Assembly: GCA_046048895.1 (NCBI GenBank)
Contig: JBJOFF010000002.1
Coordinates: forward strand, 62,001-126,000
From: ZLKRG08 sp046048895
Lineage (GTDB): Bacteria; Actinomycetota; Actinomycetes; Nanopelagicales; Nanopelagicaceae
Direction: 5' to 3'
Length of the DNA: 64,000 nucleotides
The translations under genes were made by a program, and so were the position numbers. Numbering within the stretch: the stretch's first letter is position 1; the number at the start of each line of letters is the position of its first letter. Positions 9,486 through 19,087 of this stretch are shown here, one piece after another. Under the pieces are notes generated by a model. It made no database searches and was not told the DNA's origin. It worked only from the letters and a program-made list of their open reading frames with translations.

Positions 9486-10285
9486 TGTCTATTGCTTTAA
9501 AACTAGCGGAAAATATCGGAACTACCGGCACCCCAGAAGCGGTTCAGTTCTATGTTTTAGCTCCGTTAGCAATTGCAGCTGCACTCGGGATGCTCTTAGT
9601 TAAGAAAGCAGTGCACTCTGCAATCTTGATGGCATTCGTGATGTTGATTTTGGCATTCTTCTACATTGCGCAAGATGCGCCATTCTTGGGAATTGTGCAG
9701 ATTGTGGTTTACACCGGCGCAGTCATGATGCTCTTCTTGTTCATTTTGATGTTGGTTGGTGTTGATTCGAAAGATTCTTTAGTAGAAACAATTAAAGGTA
9801 TTCGCTTTATTGCAATCACTTCATCACTTGGAATTGGAACACTCTTAGTAGTGTTAATCAGCAAAGCCACTATTGGTTTTCAAGCAGTTGGTTTAGCTGG
9901 TGCAAATGCCGACGGCAACGTACAGGCAATTGCTTACAAATTATTCTCAACTTATGTCTGGGCATTCGAAGTGGTATCTGCGCTTTTAATTACTGCCGCA
10001 GTTGGTGCGATGGTTTTGGCGCATAGCCAAAGAGTTTCGCCACGACCTACACAACGAGAAATGGCGGTACGCCGTTTCCGTGGTGAAAGCCTTAGTGATG
10101 CTGCAGGCAAACCTGCCCCAGGTGTCTTTGCGCGATACAACGGCGTAGATGTACCCGCTCTACTTCCAGATGGATCGCCGGCTGTCGAATCAATTAATGA
10201 CACTTTGAAGGCGCGCGGAGCAATCCGTGATCCACGCGAATATTCATTAAAAGAAATTTCCAACAATGAAGGAGAGGAGCGCTAA
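9485..10285 (+). CDS. nuoJ: NADH-quinone oxidoreductase subunit J
   Basis: 266 residues with five predicted membrane helices in the first ~190 residues (ND6 type). The pi-bulge helix region reads VQIVVYTGAVMMLFLFILMLVG, broken here by family-typical residues. The last ~75 residues are a soluble, charged tail ending in EISNNEGEER, longer than the proteobacterial subunit and typical of actinobacteria. Confidence 0.95.
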   Translation: MSIALKLAENIGTTGTPEAVQFYVLAPLAIAAALGMLLVKKAVHSAILMAFVMLILAFFYIAQDAPFLGIVQIVVYTGAVMMLFLFILMLVGVDSKDSLVETIKGIRFIAITSSLGIGTLLVVLISKATIGFQAVGLAGANADGNVQAIAYKLFSTYVWAFEVVSALLITAAVGAMVLAHSQRVSPRPTQREMAVRRFRGESLSDAAGKPAPGVFARYNGVDVPALLPDGSPAVESINDTLKARGAIRDPREYSLKEISNNEGEER

Positions 10286-10585
10286 ATGAATCCAATGAAT
10301 TATCTCTACGTCGCTTCAATTCTCTTCACTATTGGCGCAGTTGGAGTTGTGGTGCGCCGCAATGCCATTGTGGTCTTTATGTGCATCGAGCTAATGCTCA
10401 ATGCTGCAAATTTAGCTTTTGTAACTTTCGCTCGAATCAACGGAAATATCGAAGGGCAAGTTGTGGCCTTCTTTACGATGGTGATTGCAGCATGCGAAGT
10501 GGTAATTGGTCTGGCGATTATCGTGATGATTTATCGCTCCCGTCGATCTGCATCTGTTGATGATGCAAGTTTGTTGAGTCGATAA
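10286..10585 (+). CDS. nuoK: NADH-quinone oxidoreductase subunit K
   Basis: 99 residues, three membrane helices (ND4L). The conserved proton-path Glu residues lie in CIELMLNAANLAFV and AACEVVIGLAI. It abuts nuoJ, preceded by an AGGAGAGGAG ribosome site inside nuoJ, and its stop overlaps the nuoL ATG. Confidence 0.96.
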   Translation: MNPMNYLYVASILFTIGAVGVVVRRNAIVVFMCIELMLNAANLAFVTFARINGNIEGQVVAFFTMVIAACEVVIGLAIIVMIYRSRRSASVDDASLLSR

Positions 10586-12465
10586 TGATTGGATATTTAA
10601 TAGGTCTTCCGCTGCTTGGTGCTGCGTTACTTCTTCTAGGCGGACGTCGTACTGATAAGTGGGGACACTTACTGGCTACCGTGCTTTCAGGTTCATCATT
10701 TGCCCTTGGCTTAAAGCTGTTCAACGATATGTTGGCGCTACCCACTGAAGATCGCGCAATGCATCAGAAGTTATTTACTTGGATTCACGTAGGTGGCTTC
10801 CATGTTGATGCCGGCTTACTTCTAGATCAGCTCTCAATCTGTTTCGTATTGTTAATTACCGGCGTCGGCACTTTGATTCACATCTATTCAATTTCATATA
10901 TGTCTCATGATCTTGATCGTCGTCGCTTCTTTGCCTACCTAAATCTTTTCATCGCATCGATGTTGCTATTGGTACTAGGTGATTCATACTTAAATCTTTA
11001 TGTGGGCTGGGAAGGCGTGGGCCTTGCTTCATACCTGCTTATTGGATTCTGGAATCAGAAGCCGGCATATGCAACCGCTGCCAAGAAAGCTTTCGTTATG
11101 AACCGCATTGGCGATATGGGACTCTCGTTTGCCATCATGATTGCATTCGTAACTTTCGGTGCAATCTCATTTGAAGAGGTTGAGAAGCACGCACACCATG
11201 CATCAACTGCTGCGCTAACAGCAATCGGCATCATGCTATTAATTGCCGCGATGGGTAAGTCAGCACAGTTCCCATTACAAGCTTGGCTTGGCGATGCGAT
11301 GGCTGGCCCAACCCCAGTCTCCGCTTTGATTCACGCCGCGACCATGGTTACTGCTGGCGTTTATTTAATTACTCGCTCAAATTTCATCTTTGATCTGGCA
11401 CCTAATGCGCAGACTGCAGTTGCAGTAGTTGGTGCAATTACGCTGCTCTTTGGTGCTTTAGTTGGTACTGCTAAAGATGATATTAAGAAAGCGCTTGCTG
11501 CTTCGACAATGTCACAGATTGGCTACATGATTTTGGGTGCGGGCCTTGGCCCAGCAGGTTATGCATTTGCAATCATGCACCTTCTTACTCATGGTTTCTT
11601 TAAAGCCGGTATGTTCCTCGGCGCAGGTTCCGTGATGCATGGCATGAACGATGAAGTAAATATGCGTAAATTCGGTGGGCTACGAAAGTTCATGCCAATT
11701 ACAGCGCTGACTTTTGGTCTTGGCTATTTAGCAATTATTGGAGTACCACCATTTGCTGGTTTCTATTCAAAAGATAAGTTGATTGAAACTGCGCTAAATG
11801 CTGGTGGTATTAAAGGATATTTACTTGGTGGTGCGGCGCTACTTGGCGCTGCGATTACCGCTTTCTATATGTCACGTGTAGTAATCCTGACTTTCTTTAG
11901 CAAGCAACGTTGGGATGCAAATGCACATCCACATGAATCCCCAATTTTGATGTGGCTGCCTATGGCGATTTTGGCAATTGGTTCCGTTACCTCTGGCTAT
12001 CTATTTACCAAAGGCGATGCGCTGCAAAATTGGTTAAATCCAGTAGTGGCAAAACATCATGATGTCGAACACCATCATGAATTACTGCCGCCATTAACTG
12101 TAAGTTTGCTTGCACTTGCATTGGTTGCAATTGGTGTTGCAGTAGCGATAATCAAATATCGCGCTGAAAGCAATCCGAATACTCCAGAGAATGTCTCAAT
12201 CTTTACCCGAATTGCGCGTAAGGATTTGATGCAGGATGCATTTAACGAAGCGGTATTTATGCGTCCAGGACAAGCACTGACCAATTCATTAGTTGCAGTT
12301 GATGAGAAGATCATCGACGGGGCAGTAAATAGTGTTGGCGCTGGCGCAGTTGGTTCTGGTCAATTACTTCGTAAATTGCAGACCGGATTTGTCCGTAGCT
12401 ATGCCGCACTGATGTTGGTCGGTATTGCACTTCTACTTCTTGCGATCTGGGTGGTTACACAATGA
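10585..12465 (+). CDS. nuoL: NADH-quinone oxidoreductase subunit L
   Basis: 626 residues, antiporter-like proton pump subunit (ND5) with about 15 helices plus the C-terminal lateral helix and anchoring helix. Signatures are NLYVGWEGVGLASYLLIGFW and GKSAQFPLQAWLGDAMAGPTPVSALIHAATMV (broken-helix Lys region). It is distal in the membrane arm and overlaps nuoM by 4 bp. Confidence 0.97.
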   Translation: MIGYLIGLPLLGAALLLLGGRRTDKWGHLLATVLSGSSFALGLKLFNDMLALPTEDRAMHQKLFTWIHVGGFHVDAGLLLDQLSICFVLLITGVGTLIHIYSISYMSHDLDRRRFFAYLNLFIASMLLLVLGDSYLNLYVGWEGVGLASYLLIGFWNQKPAYATAAKKAFVMNRIGDMGLSFAIMIAFVTFGAISFEEVEKHAHHASTAALTAIGIMLLIAAMGKSAQFPLQAWLGDAMAGPTPVSALIHAATMVTAGVYLITRSNFIFDLAPNAQTAVAVVGAITLLFGALVGTAKDDIKKALAASTMSQIGYMILGAGLGPAGYAFAIMHLLTHGFFKAGMFLGAGSVMHGMNDEVNMRKFGGLRKFMPITALTFGLGYLAIIGVPPFAGFYSKDKLIETALNAGGIKGYLLGGAALLGAAITAFYMSRVVILTFFSKQRWDANAHPHESPILMWLPMAILAIGSVTSGYLFTKGDALQNWLNPVVAKHHDVEHHHELLPPLTVSLLALALVAIGVAVAIIKYRAESNPNTPENVSIFTRIARKDLMQDAFNEAVFMRPGQALTNSLVAVDEKIIDGAVNSVGAGAVGSGQLLRKLQTGFVRSYAALMLVGIALLLLAIWVVTQ

Positions 12466-13982
12466 GTCTCTTAACAATTTTAGGTTTGCTTCCATTAGCG
12501 GGAGCAGCGCTCATTGCCACAACTGGCAAAGGTAAAGATCTCTTAGTTAAGCAGATGGCATTGGCCACAACTTTGGTGGTAGCGGTTGCCGGAATCGTTA
12601 TGGCGCTCGGATTTGATCGCAGCGATGCGGGTCTGCAATTCGTAGAGAAGCGCGCGTGGATTCCAGCTTTCGGTATTAACTACGCAGTTGGAATTGATGG
12701 CATTGCGCTAGTTTTAATCTTGATGTCAGTGATTCTGGCGCCGGTGGTTGTGCTTGCTGGTTGGAATGAAGCTACTGGCGGACGTTGGTCAGTGAAGACT
12801 TTCTACATTCTGATATTGGTACTTGAGACCATGATGATCGGAGTCTTTGCCGCGACCGATGTCTTCTTGTTCTACGTCTTCTTCGAAGCCATGTTGGTTC
12901 CGGTCTATTTCTTAATTGGTGGCTACGGCACCGGCGAACGTGCTCAGGCAGCAGTTAAGTTCTTGCTCTACAGCCTTTTCGGTGGATTATTAATGTTGGC
13001 CTCAATCATCGGTCTATATGTAATTGCAGGATCTCAAGTAGGTCGCACCTTTGATATTGGCGCACTTTCAACTCTGCAAATTTCATCATCAACGCAGAAT
13101 TGGTTATTCCTAGGATTCTTTATTGCCTTTGCAATCAAAGCGCCACTATGGCCATTTCACACTTGGCTACCGGATGCGGCAAATTCTGCAACCCCAGGAA
13201 CTTCAGTTCTGCTACTTGGTGTATTAGATAAAGTCGGAACTTTTGGAATGATTCGTTACTGCTTAACTCTCTTCCCAGAGGCAACCAAAACTTTCACTCC
13301 AGTTATTTTGACGCTCTCAGTAATTTCGATTATTTATGGAGCGATTTTGGCAATTGGGCAGAGGGACATTAAGCGATTGATTGCATTTACATCGATCTCT
13401 CACTTTGGTTTTATCACCATGGGAATCTTCGCAATGACATCACAAGGTCATAGCGGAGCCACTCTTTATATGTTCAATCACGGCTTCTCAACGGCAGCGC
13501 TATTTCTGGTTGCAGGTTGGATGGCATCACGTCGCGGTTCATCAACTATTTCGGACTTTGGTGGGCTGCAGAGAATTACTCCAATCATGGCGTGGTCCTT
13601 CTTTATCGCAGGCATGTCTTCACTAGCGCTTCCTGGACTATCTAGCTTCGTAAGTGAATTCTTAGTACTAGTTGGCACATTTACGCGTTATCCAGTGGCG
13701 GCCATTCTTGCGACTTTCGGAATCGTTTTAGCGGCGCTTTACATTTTGATTCCAGTTCAGAAGGCGTTACATGGGCCTACTACGCCAGGAAATGAAAACC
13801 TTTCTGACTTAAACCTTCGTGAAAAAATTGCAATTGCTCCGGTGATGGCAATCATCATTGCACTTGGTTTCTTCCCAGCACCTTTATTGAACATTATTAA
13901 TCCAGCAGCGCAAGCAACAATTTCTGCACTTGGATTTAGCGATCCAGCACCATCGATTGATTCGTCAGGGGAGAACAAATGA
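12462..13982 (+). CDS. nuoM: NADH-quinone oxidoreductase subunit M
   Basis: 506 residues, antiporter-like pump subunit (ND4) with about 14 helices. The key Glu and Lys regions are in YVFFEAMLVPVYFLIG and KAPLWPFHTWLPDAANSATP. It overlaps nuoL and nuoN by 4 bp each, so the last three genes appear translationally coupled. Confidence 0.97.
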   Translation: MSLLTILGLLPLAGAALIATTGKGKDLLVKQMALATTLVVAVAGIVMALGFDRSDAGLQFVEKRAWIPAFGINYAVGIDGIALVLILMSVILAPVVVLAGWNEATGGRWSVKTFYILILVLETMMIGVFAATDVFLFYVFFEAMLVPVYFLIGGYGTGERAQAAVKFLLYSLFGGLLMLASIIGLYVIAGSQVGRTFDIGALSTLQISSSTQNWLFLGFFIAFAIKAPLWPFHTWLPDAANSATPGTSVLLLGVLDKVGTFGMIRYCLTLFPEATKTFTPVILTLSVISIIYGAILAIGQRDIKRLIAFTSISHFGFITMGIFAMTSQGHSGATLYMFNHGFSTAALFLVAGWMASRRGSSTISDFGGLQRITPIMAWSFFIAGMSSLALPGLSSFVSEFLVLVGTFTRYPVAAILATFGIVLAALYILIPVQKALHGPTTPGNENLSDLNLREKIAIAPVMAIIIALGFFPAPLLNIINPAAQATISALGFSDPAPSIDSSGENK

Positions 13983-15499
13983 GTGGCTTCATTTCGCCAG
14001 TACTTAACTACGCAATTCTGGCACCAATCATTATTGTCTTGGCTGGTGCAATTATTGGAATTTTGGTGGAAGCTTTCGCGCCTCGTCAAAAGCGCGCAAC
14101 CACTCAATTAATTAACACCTCTGCAACATTGGTTATTTCATTAGTAGCGGTAATTGCTAATCGTGGCAAAGAGTCAATAGATGCCGCAGGTGGTTCAATT
14201 GCATTTGATGGCGCAGCATTCTTAATGCAGATCTCAATTCTCTTAATTGCAATTGTGGCAACGTTATTACTTGCGGACGAGAAGAATTTCACTGCAGTGG
14301 CATCATCATTGCCTGGTTCAAAGGAAGAGGTAGAAGCATCAGCTGCGGGACTTCGCGTAACTGAGGTTTATCCATTATTCCTCTTCTCAATCGCGGGAAT
14401 GTTGCTCTTTCCGGTTTCTACCGATCTCATTACGCTCTTCGTAGCGCTGGAAATGCTCTCATTGCCACTTTATTTGATGACTGGACTCTCTCGTCGTCGA
14501 CGTTTGATGTCGCAAGAAGCTGCGCTTAAGTACTTCTTATTGGGTGCATTTGCATCGGCATTCTTCTTATTTGGAGCTGCTTTCCTATATGGCGCATCTG
14601 CAAGTATTACTTTGGGCGGCATTCGCCAAGCAGTAGTAGGTGCAACTGGAAATAACGTCTTCCTATTAATCGGCATCGTATTTCTATCTGCGGGTCTGTT
14701 ATTCAAAGTTGGTGCGGTGCCATTTCACGCTTGGACACCAGATGTTTATCAGGGTGCTCCAACTCCAATCACTGCTTTTATGGCAGCGGCAACGAAGATT
14801 GCAGCCTTTGGTGCGATGCTTCGCATCTTCTATGTATCACTAGCTAACGCAGAGTGGTCTTGGCGCCCATTTGTAATGGTTATTTCGATTATCACCATGG
14901 CTCTAGGTTCATTAGTTGCGATTGCGCAGCGAGATGTAAAGCGCATGTTGGCCTATTCATCAATAGCACACGCTGGATTCTTATTGACTGGTGTTTATGC
15001 ACTTAGCCAGAATGGTTTAAGCGCAACCATCTTCTATTTGGCGACTTACGGATTAACCACAGTTGGCGCCTTTGCAATTGTGACTTTGATTCGTGATTCA
15101 AGTGGTGAAGTAACAGATCTAAATCGCTGGGCCGGACTTGCGAAGCGCTCACCTCTCGTAGCTACGCTATTTGCTGCATATTTACTTGGCTTCGCTGGAA
15201 TTCCATTAACTGCAGGTTTTATTGGAAAGTTCTCCATCTTCTCTGCAGCTTACGAAGCAGGCGGCACCTGGTTAGTTATTGCTGGCGTACTTTCATCCGC
15301 AGTTGCAGCTTTCTTCTACATTCGCGTTATCGTGTTGATGTTCTTTAAAGATGCGGCTGAAGATGGCACAACCGTGGTTATTCCAACTCTGCTTACTCGA
15401 AGCGTCGTGGTAATAAGTGGAATTACAACCATTCTCTTTGGTGTCTTCCCGCAACCGCTAATTAACTTCATCAACACTTATGCCAGCTTTATTCGATGA
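13979..15499 (+). CDS. nuoN: NADH-quinone oxidoreductase subunit N
   Basis: 506 residues, antiporter-like pump subunit (ND2). Family regions are ALEMLSLPLYLMTGLSRR and KVGAVPFHAWTPDVYQGAPTP. It closes the complex I operon. The next gene starts 16 bp later and is probably co-transcribed. Confidence 0.96.
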   Translation: MSGFISPVLNYAILAPIIIVLAGAIIGILVEAFAPRQKRATTQLINTSATLVISLVAVIANRGKESIDAAGGSIAFDGAAFLMQISILLIAIVATLLLADEKNFTAVASSLPGSKEEVEASAAGLRVTEVYPLFLFSIAGMLLFPVSTDLITLFVALEMLSLPLYLMTGLSRRRRLMSQEAALKYFLLGAFASAFFLFGAAFLYGASASITLGGIRQAVVGATGNNVFLLIGIVFLSAGLLFKVGAVPFHAWTPDVYQGAPTPITAFMAAATKIAAFGAMLRIFYVSLANAEWSWRPFVMVISIITMALGSLVAIAQRDVKRMLAYSSIAHAGFLLTGVYALSQNGLSATIFYLATYGLTTVGAFAIVTLIRDSSGEVTDLNRWAGLAKRSPLVATLFAAYLLGFAGIPLTAGFIGKFSIFSAAYEAGGTWLVIAGVLSSAVAAFFYIRVIVLMFFKDAAEDGTTVVIPTLLTRSVVVISGITTILFGVFPQPLINFINTYASFIR

Positions 15500-15515
15500 A
15501 TTAAGCTGATTAAAA

Positions 15516-16502
15516 ATGTCTGCCTTCGCCCTTCCAAGCTTGTCGCCAGAACTTGAGGCGACCATTGCTGCAGGTTTGGCAGAGACGGAAACGATTCTTA
15601 ATCAGCGCATCGAAGGCAAGTATTTATTTGCTAATGAAACGGCAAGACATTTAGTAGTCGCTGGAGGAAAGAGATTCCGTCCACTAATTACTATTTTGGG
15701 CGCGTTAGTTGGCGAAGGAATAAATCAAAATGTCATCAAAGCAGCCGCAGTCTGCGAACTAACGCATTTAGCTACGCTCTATCACGATGATGTAATGGAT
15801 GAAGCGCCACTTCGTCGCGGCGTAGAGAGCGCCAATAGTCGCTGGGGCAATTCAGTTGCCATCCTCACTGGAGATTATCTCTTCGCCAAAATGTCCCAGA
15901 TTCTGGCCGAACTAGGCCCAGAAGCAGTGAAATTACAGGCAGATACCTTCGAAAGATTAGTAATCGGCCAGATTTTAGAGACGCAAGGACCAGGTTCTTC
16001 GGATCCGTTGGAACATTATCTGCAAGTAGTAGCAGATAAAACTGGGTCACTAATTGCAACATCGCTGCGCTTTGGATCTATGTTTGCAGGTTGCACTAGA
16101 GCAGAGATTGAAACTTTAACTGAATTTGGCGAGAAAATTGGCATCGCATTTCAATTAGCTGATGACATTATTGATATTGCAAGTGATTCACTTGATTCTG
16201 GAAAGACGCCGGGTACAGATTTACGAGAAGGAATCCCAACTCTAGTTACCTTAAATGCGATGAAATCAAATGATCCAAAAGATGCATCTTTGAAATTGGC
16301 GCTCTCTGGCCCAATAAAGTCAGAAGAGAAAGTGCAGTGGGTAATTCAAGAACTTCGCAATCATAAAGCGATGACTGAATCTAGATTGCAATTGCAGACA
16401 ATAGCTAAGGAAGCGAGAGCTGCTCTAGGGCCATTACAAATTAGCGAGACCAGTACTGCGCTTTATTCTTTATGTGATTTAGTGATTGACCGAGTAGGGT
16501 AA
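15516..16502 (+). CDS. Trans-polyprenyl diphosphate synthase (heptaprenyl/octaprenyl type)
   Basis: 328 residues of the class I isoprenyl synthase fold. Both Asp-rich motifs are intact: the first in HDDVMDEAPLRRG and the second in QLADDIIDIASD. GGKRFRP near residue 52 is the usual substrate-binding stretch. It makes the polyprenyl tail, most likely that of menaquinone, given menG upstream and the nuo operon immediately before it. Product chain length cannot be read off with confidence. Confidence 0.9.
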   Translation: MSAFALPSLSPELEATIAAGLAETETILNQRIEGKYLFANETARHLVVAGGKRFRPLITILGALVGEGINQNVIKAAAVCELTHLATLYHDDVMDEAPLRRGVESANSRWGNSVAILTGDYLFAKMSQILAELGPEAVKLQADTFERLVIGQILETQGPGSSDPLEHYLQVVADKTGSLIATSLRFGSMFAGCTRAEIETLTEFGEKIGIAFQLADDIIDIASDSLDSGKTPGTDLREGIPTLVTLNAMKSNDPKDASLKLALSGPIKSEEKVQWVIQELRNHKAMTESRLQLQTIAKEARAALGPLQISETSTALYSLCDLVIDRVG

Positions 16503-16504
16503 AA

Positions 16505-17563
16505 ATGAGCGAATTTCAACATAAAGTCGATGCCATTCGCAATTTAATCAGAGAACGAAAGTTAGATTCAATAGTAATCCGTAGAAATCCTAATTTGGCT
16601 TGGCTAATTTCCGGGCGCGTACATGTCCCGTTGACCTTAGATTTAGCCTGCTTTGACATGATTATTTCTTTGGAAAGAGTAGTAGCCGTAACTAATAAAA
16701 TTGAAGCACCTAGATTAATTGCCGAAGAGTTGCCGGCAGAAGTTGAAGTAAATTCAGTTGATTGGTGGGAATCGCGAGATTCACAGTTGCCAATTGGAGA
16801 TAAAGTTGGGTCAGATCAACCTGGAAATTCTCGAATTGATTTAGGTAGCGACATAGAGAGATTACGCCAATCTTTAAGTAAAACAGAGGTTGATCGATTT
16901 AGAGAAGTCTGCATTGACTCAGCTATCGCGCTTGGAGCAGCTGTAAAACTAACCAGGTCAAGCGATCGTGAAATTGATGTAACCAGCAGAATCGCTGAAG
17001 CGCTTTGGCAAAGTAATTTGGAATTAGTTTTTATAGGAGTCGCGGGGGAGGCCAGGGTGAAGCAATTTCGCCATCCACTTCCAACAGATTCGATAATTGG
17101 CAATCGAGTCGTAGCTTCTATCTGTGCTCGCCGTAAAGGAATGATTGCATCCGTTACCAGAATTGCATCTTTTGAAGATGAAGTTAATTCCTATTTCAAT
17201 ATTTTGCAGGTGGAAGCCGCTATTTTTAATGCAACCAAAGTTGGATCAAATTTCTCGGTGCCAATAAATGCGGCCATAAAGGCTTACCCAGAGTTTGGCT
17301 TTGACGAGCTAGAGTGGCAGAAACATCATCAAGGCGGCCCAACAGGTTTTGCTCCTAGGGATTGGCCTGCAAATAACCAAAGTCAGCAATTGATTTTGCA
17401 GGATCAACCTATTGCTTGGAACCCAACTGGTAACGGCTGGAAGGCGGAAGATACGATTTTGGCCACCGCAAACGGCGTAGATATTCTCTCCAAAGACCCA
17501 AGCTGGCCAACCATTGAAATTTCAGGCCGCAAGCGGCCCGATGTGTTGAAACTGCCAAAGTAA
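16505..17563 (+). CDS. M24 (creatinase/aminopeptidase P) fold protein lacking metal ligands
   Basis: 352 residues. The N-terminal ~115 residues resemble a creatinase N-domain; the rest follows the pita-bread M24 fold. QFRHPLPTDSIIGN (187-200), HHQGGPTGF (274-282) and WKAEDTILATANGVDIL near the end align with M24 landmarks. The two metal Asp residues of active enzymes are absent: the usual LIDIGAR segment reads VVASICAR (202-209) and the usual SDITRT segment reads ASVTRI (215-220). It is therefore probably not a working metallopeptidase of the classical kind. It lies 2 bp after the prenyl synthase and before the sulfosugar island. Role unknown. Confidence 0.65.
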   Translation: MSEFQHKVDAIRNLIRERKLDSIVIRRNPNLAWLISGRVHVPLTLDLACFDMIISLERVVAVTNKIEAPRLIAEELPAEVEVNSVDWWESRDSQLPIGDKVGSDQPGNSRIDLGSDIERLRQSLSKTEVDRFREVCIDSAIALGAAVKLTRSSDREIDVTSRIAEALWQSNLELVFIGVAGEARVKQFRHPLPTDSIIGNRVVASICARRKGMIASVTRIASFEDEVNSYFNILQVEAAIFNATKVGSNFSVPINAAIKAYPEFGFDELEWQKHHQGGPTGFAPRDWPANNQSQQLILQDQPIAWNPTGNGWKAEDTILATANGVDILSKDPSWPTIEISGRKRPDVLKLPK

Positions 17564-17601
17564 CCTTTCAATAACAACTTGCCTGCGGCAAGAATTAATC
17601 A

Positions 17602-17630
17602 TTGACTACGGCCCCCCTTAGAGGCAGACT
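17602..17630 (+). promoter_or_regulatory. Promoter of the sulfosugar isomerase/transport operon
   Basis: A -35 TTGACT at 17602-17607 and a -10 CAGACT at 17625-17630, 17 bp apart. The -10 is followed after 6 bp by an operator also found at suyA with the same spacing. Confidence 0.6.
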
Positions 17631-17636
17631 GCGCCA

Positions 17637-17651
17637 AGAGGTCAAACCACT
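17637..17651. promoter_or_regulatory. GntR/FadR-type operator, copy 1
   Basis: AGAGGTCAAACCACT, an imperfect palindrome built on GGTC-N-GACC, as used by FadR-subfamily GntR regulators. It lies at the expected transcription start, just before the isomerase ATG. The same sequence with one change is at 25918-25932. The likely binder is the GntR protein encoded at 22280. Confidence 0.7.
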
Positions 17652-17660
17652 GGGGGTCTG

Positions 17661-19064
17661 ATGAAATCTGTAGCGCTCTTGGCACTAGCTAGACCTACCT
17701 TTGACCTCGCTTATGCTGAGCGTAATTTTCAAGGCGCTCGCAAATTACTCCAAGATCTAGGTGTACAAGTGGTCGGACCAGAGCATCTAGTAATGACTCC
17801 GGAGGATGTACAAGCCGCCCAAATTCCAAGTGCAGATTTATATATTTTATTAACTGCATCTTTTAGCGATGCCTCGCCAGCGGTAGATCTGCTCTCAAAT
17901 GTTCCAGGCCCAATTTTGGGTTGGTCTATGCGCGAACCTGGCGAAAACGGCGAGCGACTTAAATTAAATTCAATGTGCGGCATAAATTTAGCAGCGCATG
18001 CACTTTTAGAAAATGGCCAGACACTTCGACATCTACACGGAAATTTTGATGAGCCAGAAATTAAGCAAGCGTTGTCGACGGCGCTTGCAGGTAATTTGCC
18101 TGCGGCAAATTCACCGATTGCTAAACATGATTTAGAAATGGCGTCAACTGAAGTTGTACAACATGCACTTTCAATTTTGGCCAAGAAGAAAATTGGGGCA
18201 ATTGGCGATGCGCCAAACGGTTTTACTCCTTGTAATTTTAATGCCCAGCAATTAAAAGATAATTTTGGATTAACTGTTGCTCAAATTCCAATTAAAAGTG
18301 CATTTGAGAAAATTGAGGCAGTAAGCCAAAGTGCAAAAGAAAAAGCACACGCAAATGCAGTCGCAGCTCAACCTTCGTTAGCCAATGTAAATGTTGATGA
18401 AGCAACCAAAGTAGCAGGTGTGGAAGTTGCATTAGAAAAATGGCAGGAAGATGAAGCGCTAGATGCGATAGCAGTCAGATGCTGGCCAGAATTCCCTACC
18501 GATTTAGGAGCTTGCATCTGCTCATCTTTAGGTCGAATTTCAGATCGTGGCACAGTAACAACCTGCGAACGCGACGTACTTGGTGCGGTAACCATGTTGG
18601 TTTGTGAAGCGCTAGGTTCTGATGAAAATTACTTAGTAGATATTGTCGATCTTGATGCAAGTAAAAATTTAGTTCGTTTATGGCACTGTGGCTCTGCCGC
18701 CACAAAATTAGCGGCAGATCCTCAAAATGCGACGCAATCGATTCATTGCAATCGGAAATTAGGCGTTGCCGGAGATTTCCCGCTCAAAACTGGTCCAGTA
18801 ACCCTGTTCCGCATTGATCGGGATTTAGACCCAGCAAATAAAACTGGTCTAAGAATGGTTGTGAGCCGAGGGGAATCGATCCCAGCTCCCAATCGCTTTC
18901 AAGGAAATACTGCAACAGTTGTAACTGAACCTGATGCAGCACTTCTAGTGAATGGAATAGTCACCGGTGGATATCCGCACCATCTAGTCATCTCATGGGT
19001 AGATGTGCGACCAGGTATTCGTCGAATGGCGCAAATGTTAGGGATCCCCCTCATCGAATGGTAA
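17661..19064 (+). CDS. Isomerase of the L-fucose/L-arabinose isomerase superfamily, candidate sulfosugar isomerase
   Basis: 467 residues. The N-terminal half is a Rossmann-like domain; the C-terminal half has AVRCWPEFP, CERDVLGAVTML and LWHCGSAA, matching the metal-binding Glu, Asp and His segments of fucose/arabinose isomerases. It would convert an aldose to a ketose in the cytoplasm. Because the next catabolic genes are a YihV-like kinase and a YihT-like aldolase, I infer the substrate is a sulfo-hexose such as sulfoquinovose. E. coli uses an unrelated AGE-family isomerase (YihS) at this step. First gene of the operon, behind operator copy 1. Family is fairly sure; substrate is inference. 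Confidence 0.7.
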   Translation: MKSVALLALARPTFDLAYAERNFQGARKLLQDLGVQVVGPEHLVMTPEDVQAAQIPSADLYILLTASFSDASPAVDLLSNVPGPILGWSMREPGENGERLKLNSMCGINLAAHALLENGQTLRHLHGNFDEPEIKQALSTALAGNLPAANSPIAKHDLEMASTEVVQHALSILAKKKIGAIGDAPNGFTPCNFNAQQLKDNFGLTVAQIPIKSAFEKIEAVSQSAKEKAHANAVAAQPSLANVNVDEATKVAGVEVALEKWQEDEALDAIAVRCWPEFPTDLGACICSSLGRISDRGTVTTCERDVLGAVTMLVCEALGSDENYLVDIVDLDASKNLVRLWHCGSAATKLAADPQNATQSIHCNRKLGVAGDFPLKTGPVTLFRIDRDLDPANKTGLRMVVSRGESIPAPNRFQGNTATVVTEPDAALLVNGIVTGGYPHHLVISWVDVRPGIRRMAQMLGIPLIEW

Positions 19065-19087
19065 CCATCTCCAGAAAAGGAATATCA

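Noticed and set aside
17578..17592. Small hairpin CTTGCC-TGC-GGCAAG, with a similar TTGCCTGCGGCAAA at about 18098-18111, as a repeat family
   Set aside because: Only two copies were seen, one within coding sequence, with a 6-bp stem and no T run. Probably chance or a weak structure.
18995..19087. Longer start for the ABC binding protein
   Set aside because: The extra residues overlap the isomerase gene and would bury the clear signal peptide that starts at 19088 behind a good ribosome site.
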